DNA of 6,677 bases from Bacillota bacterium (GTDB lineage: Bacteria; Bacillota; Clostridia; Tissierellales; Sedimentibacteraceae): contig JAFACY010000177.1 in assembly GCA_023425285.1 (NCBI GenBank), positions 1-6,677 on the forward strand, read 5' to 3'. The translations under genes and the position numbers were made by a program. How positions within the stretch are numbered: position 1 is the first letter of the stretch; each line of letters starts with the position of its first letter. Of this stretch, positions 5,543 to 6,677 are shown piece after piece. The notes under the pieces are model-generated. The model ran no database searches. It was given only the letters and a program-made list of their open reading frames with translations, and was not told the origin of the DNA.

Positions 5543-6677
5543 TAGCGTCCCCTCACAATCTTTTTCATGTACTGCATGCTCACAAGGCTGCTGCCTGCAA
5601 GCATTTTTAAATTCGATTTAAAGCCGTACTTTCTTATTAAAAACACCATGTGCTTAGGTCTCATGATAACTTTGTAGTACGCCTTCAAAAGCTGAGCATA
5701 AAACTTTCTTATACTCATAAATTCCGGTTTCAGCACTACGTGAGCCATGTCCCAGACCTCGTAGTCTTCTCTCTTTACCAGCAAATCTGACGTGTAGGAA
5801 TCAAAGATATCCGTACCAGGCAAAGGTGTCAGAGGCTGAAGATTGACAAACCTCACATTCAGACTCTTTATCCACGCAGTCAGCTCATTAAAATCGGCAA
5901 CCGTAAAGTCAAGGGGTATGATAAGTGTGGCATACAGCTCGATATCCAATGCTCTTAAAACCTTAATGCAGCCTTCATTTATGTCCTTTGTGGTCTTCTT
6001 GTTATATGCCTGTAAATCCTTGGAACGAACGGATTCTATGCCAACTATTACCGCCTGAAGACCAATATGCTTTAATTCGGATATTAATCCCTTGTTTTCA
6101 ACAATGAAATCGGCTCTTCCGTAAACTAAGAATTTTTTCTTTATATTCCTGCTCTGTATTCCATCTATAAACTCCCGGAGTTTTTTTGTGTTAAACAAAA
6201 AGTCATCGTCGACGATGTATATTTCTTCCTCTTCAATTGTCTGAAGCTCGTCTAATACATCCTCCATATCTCTTGAAAAATACTTGCCGTCTGTTATTTC
6301 CTTGCAAAAGCAGAAGGAGCAGTTATATGGACAGCCGAAGGAGGTCTTTATCAGAGCACAAGGACTGTGAAACATATAGTAATAATGCCTGCGGTATTTT
6401 GAAACAGCACTTCTGTCGGGATGCCTGTAGTTAAAGCTGCTATTTTTGGCAGCCTGATTGATTTCCTTATTTATCTGTATGGCATTATTTCCGTTTAAAA
6501 GCATGCTTAGCGTTGTGTTGAATCCGTCTATGCCGTTTTTACTGTAAATAAAGTCAATATATTCTGAATTAAAATCGTCAGGCACAACCTCCGCATGGAC
6601 ACCTCCCACACCGGTACAAATGCCCGGGAGCATTTCCTTGGCGGTACGTGACATTTCCTTTACGATACCCACATGAG
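5542..6677 (-). CDS. B12-binding-domain radical SAM protein, HpnR-like, 5' end off window
   Basis: Partial predicted cobalamin-dependent radical SAM enzyme; the frame is open to the right edge. A GTG at 6672 lies inside the B12 domain and is not a credible start. Aligning VGGVHAE with the VGGTQSF of its paralogue at 2840-4204 suggests about 70 N-terminal residues are missing. Counting from the GTG, the end of the B12 domain (1-60) is followed by HPDRSAVSKYRRHYYY, then the cluster cysteines C114, C118 and C121 in GCPYNCSFC, VDDD (154-157), VGIES (210-214) and LTPLPGTDIF (281-290), and a basic tail with RKYGFK. From memory, EDYEVWDMAHVVLKP and the following helix correspond to the end of HpnR-type methylases. 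The gene's last base is the first base of the next gene's ATG (TAATG). The substrate is unknown. The operon promoter must lie outside the window. Confidence 0.9.
   Translation of the reverse strand, partial: HVGIVKEMSRTAKEMLPGICTGVGGVHAEVVPDDFNSEYIDFIYSKNGIDGFNTTLSMLLNGNNAIQINKEINQAAKNSSFNYRHPDRSAVSKYRRHYYYMFHSPCALIKTSFGCPYNCSFCFCKEITDGKYFSRDMEDVLDELQTIEEEEIYIVDDDFLFNTKKLREFIDGIQSRNIKKKFLVYGRADFIVENKGLISELKHIGLQAVIVGIESVRSKDLQAYNKKTTKDINEGCIKVLRALDIELYATLIIPLDFTVADFNELTAWIKSLNVRFVNLQPLTPLPGTDIFDSYTSDLLVKREDYEVWDMAHVVLKPEFMSIRKFYAQLLKAYYKVIMRPKHMVFLIRKYGFKSNLKMLAGSSLVSMQYMKKIVRGR

Overview
The window looks like chromosome from an AT-rich, anaerobic, low-GC Gram-positive bacterium of the Clostridia type. 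The clues are strong AGGAG-like ribosome sites, near-consensus sigma-A promoter elements, a U-tailed hairpin terminator, diaminopimelate-pathway genes of clostridial flavour, and several cobalamin-dependent radical SAM proteins. The taxonomic call rests on general sequence style, not on a search, and I would not name a genus.

Layout. On the + strand, positions 2-868 hold the C-terminal two-thirds of lysA (diaminopimelate decarboxylase). Complete dapF (diaminopimelate epimerase, 888-1724) follows after 19 bp. Together they make meso-diaminopimelate and convert it to lysine, so this is the 3' end of a lysine/peptidoglycan-precursor operon. It ends at a perfect 15-bp hairpin terminator (1723-1757) with T runs on both sides. 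That terminator is shared with the convergent EamA-family transporter gene (1770-2690, - strand).

From 2691 to the right end everything is on the - strand. A 149-bp intergenic region (2691-2839) carries a well-formed promoter (TTGATA, 16 bp, TATAAT with a TG extension). The same 9-bp extended -10 motif occurs again 70 bp downstream, and a GC-rich imperfect inverted repeat lies between the two. The predicted eamA transcript would begin at or inside this hairpin.

Upstream of it, three B12-binding-domain radical SAM genes form a tight operon: 6677-5542 (5' end off the window), 5542-4220 and 4204-2840. The first pair overlaps as TAATG and the second pair is 15 bp apart. The first and third proteins are paralogues whose layout resembles, from memory, the hopanoid C-3 methylase HpnR class. 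The middle one resembles the HpnP/BchE-like class. Two HpnR-like enzymes flanking one HpnP-like enzyme suggest a multistep modification pathway, possibly on a lipid or another hydrophobic scaffold. The substrate cannot be read from this window and the operon's start is missing.

I saw no rRNA, tRNA, CRISPR array, transposase, integrase or phage gene. The only non-coding stretch longer than 100 bp is 2691-2839, described above.
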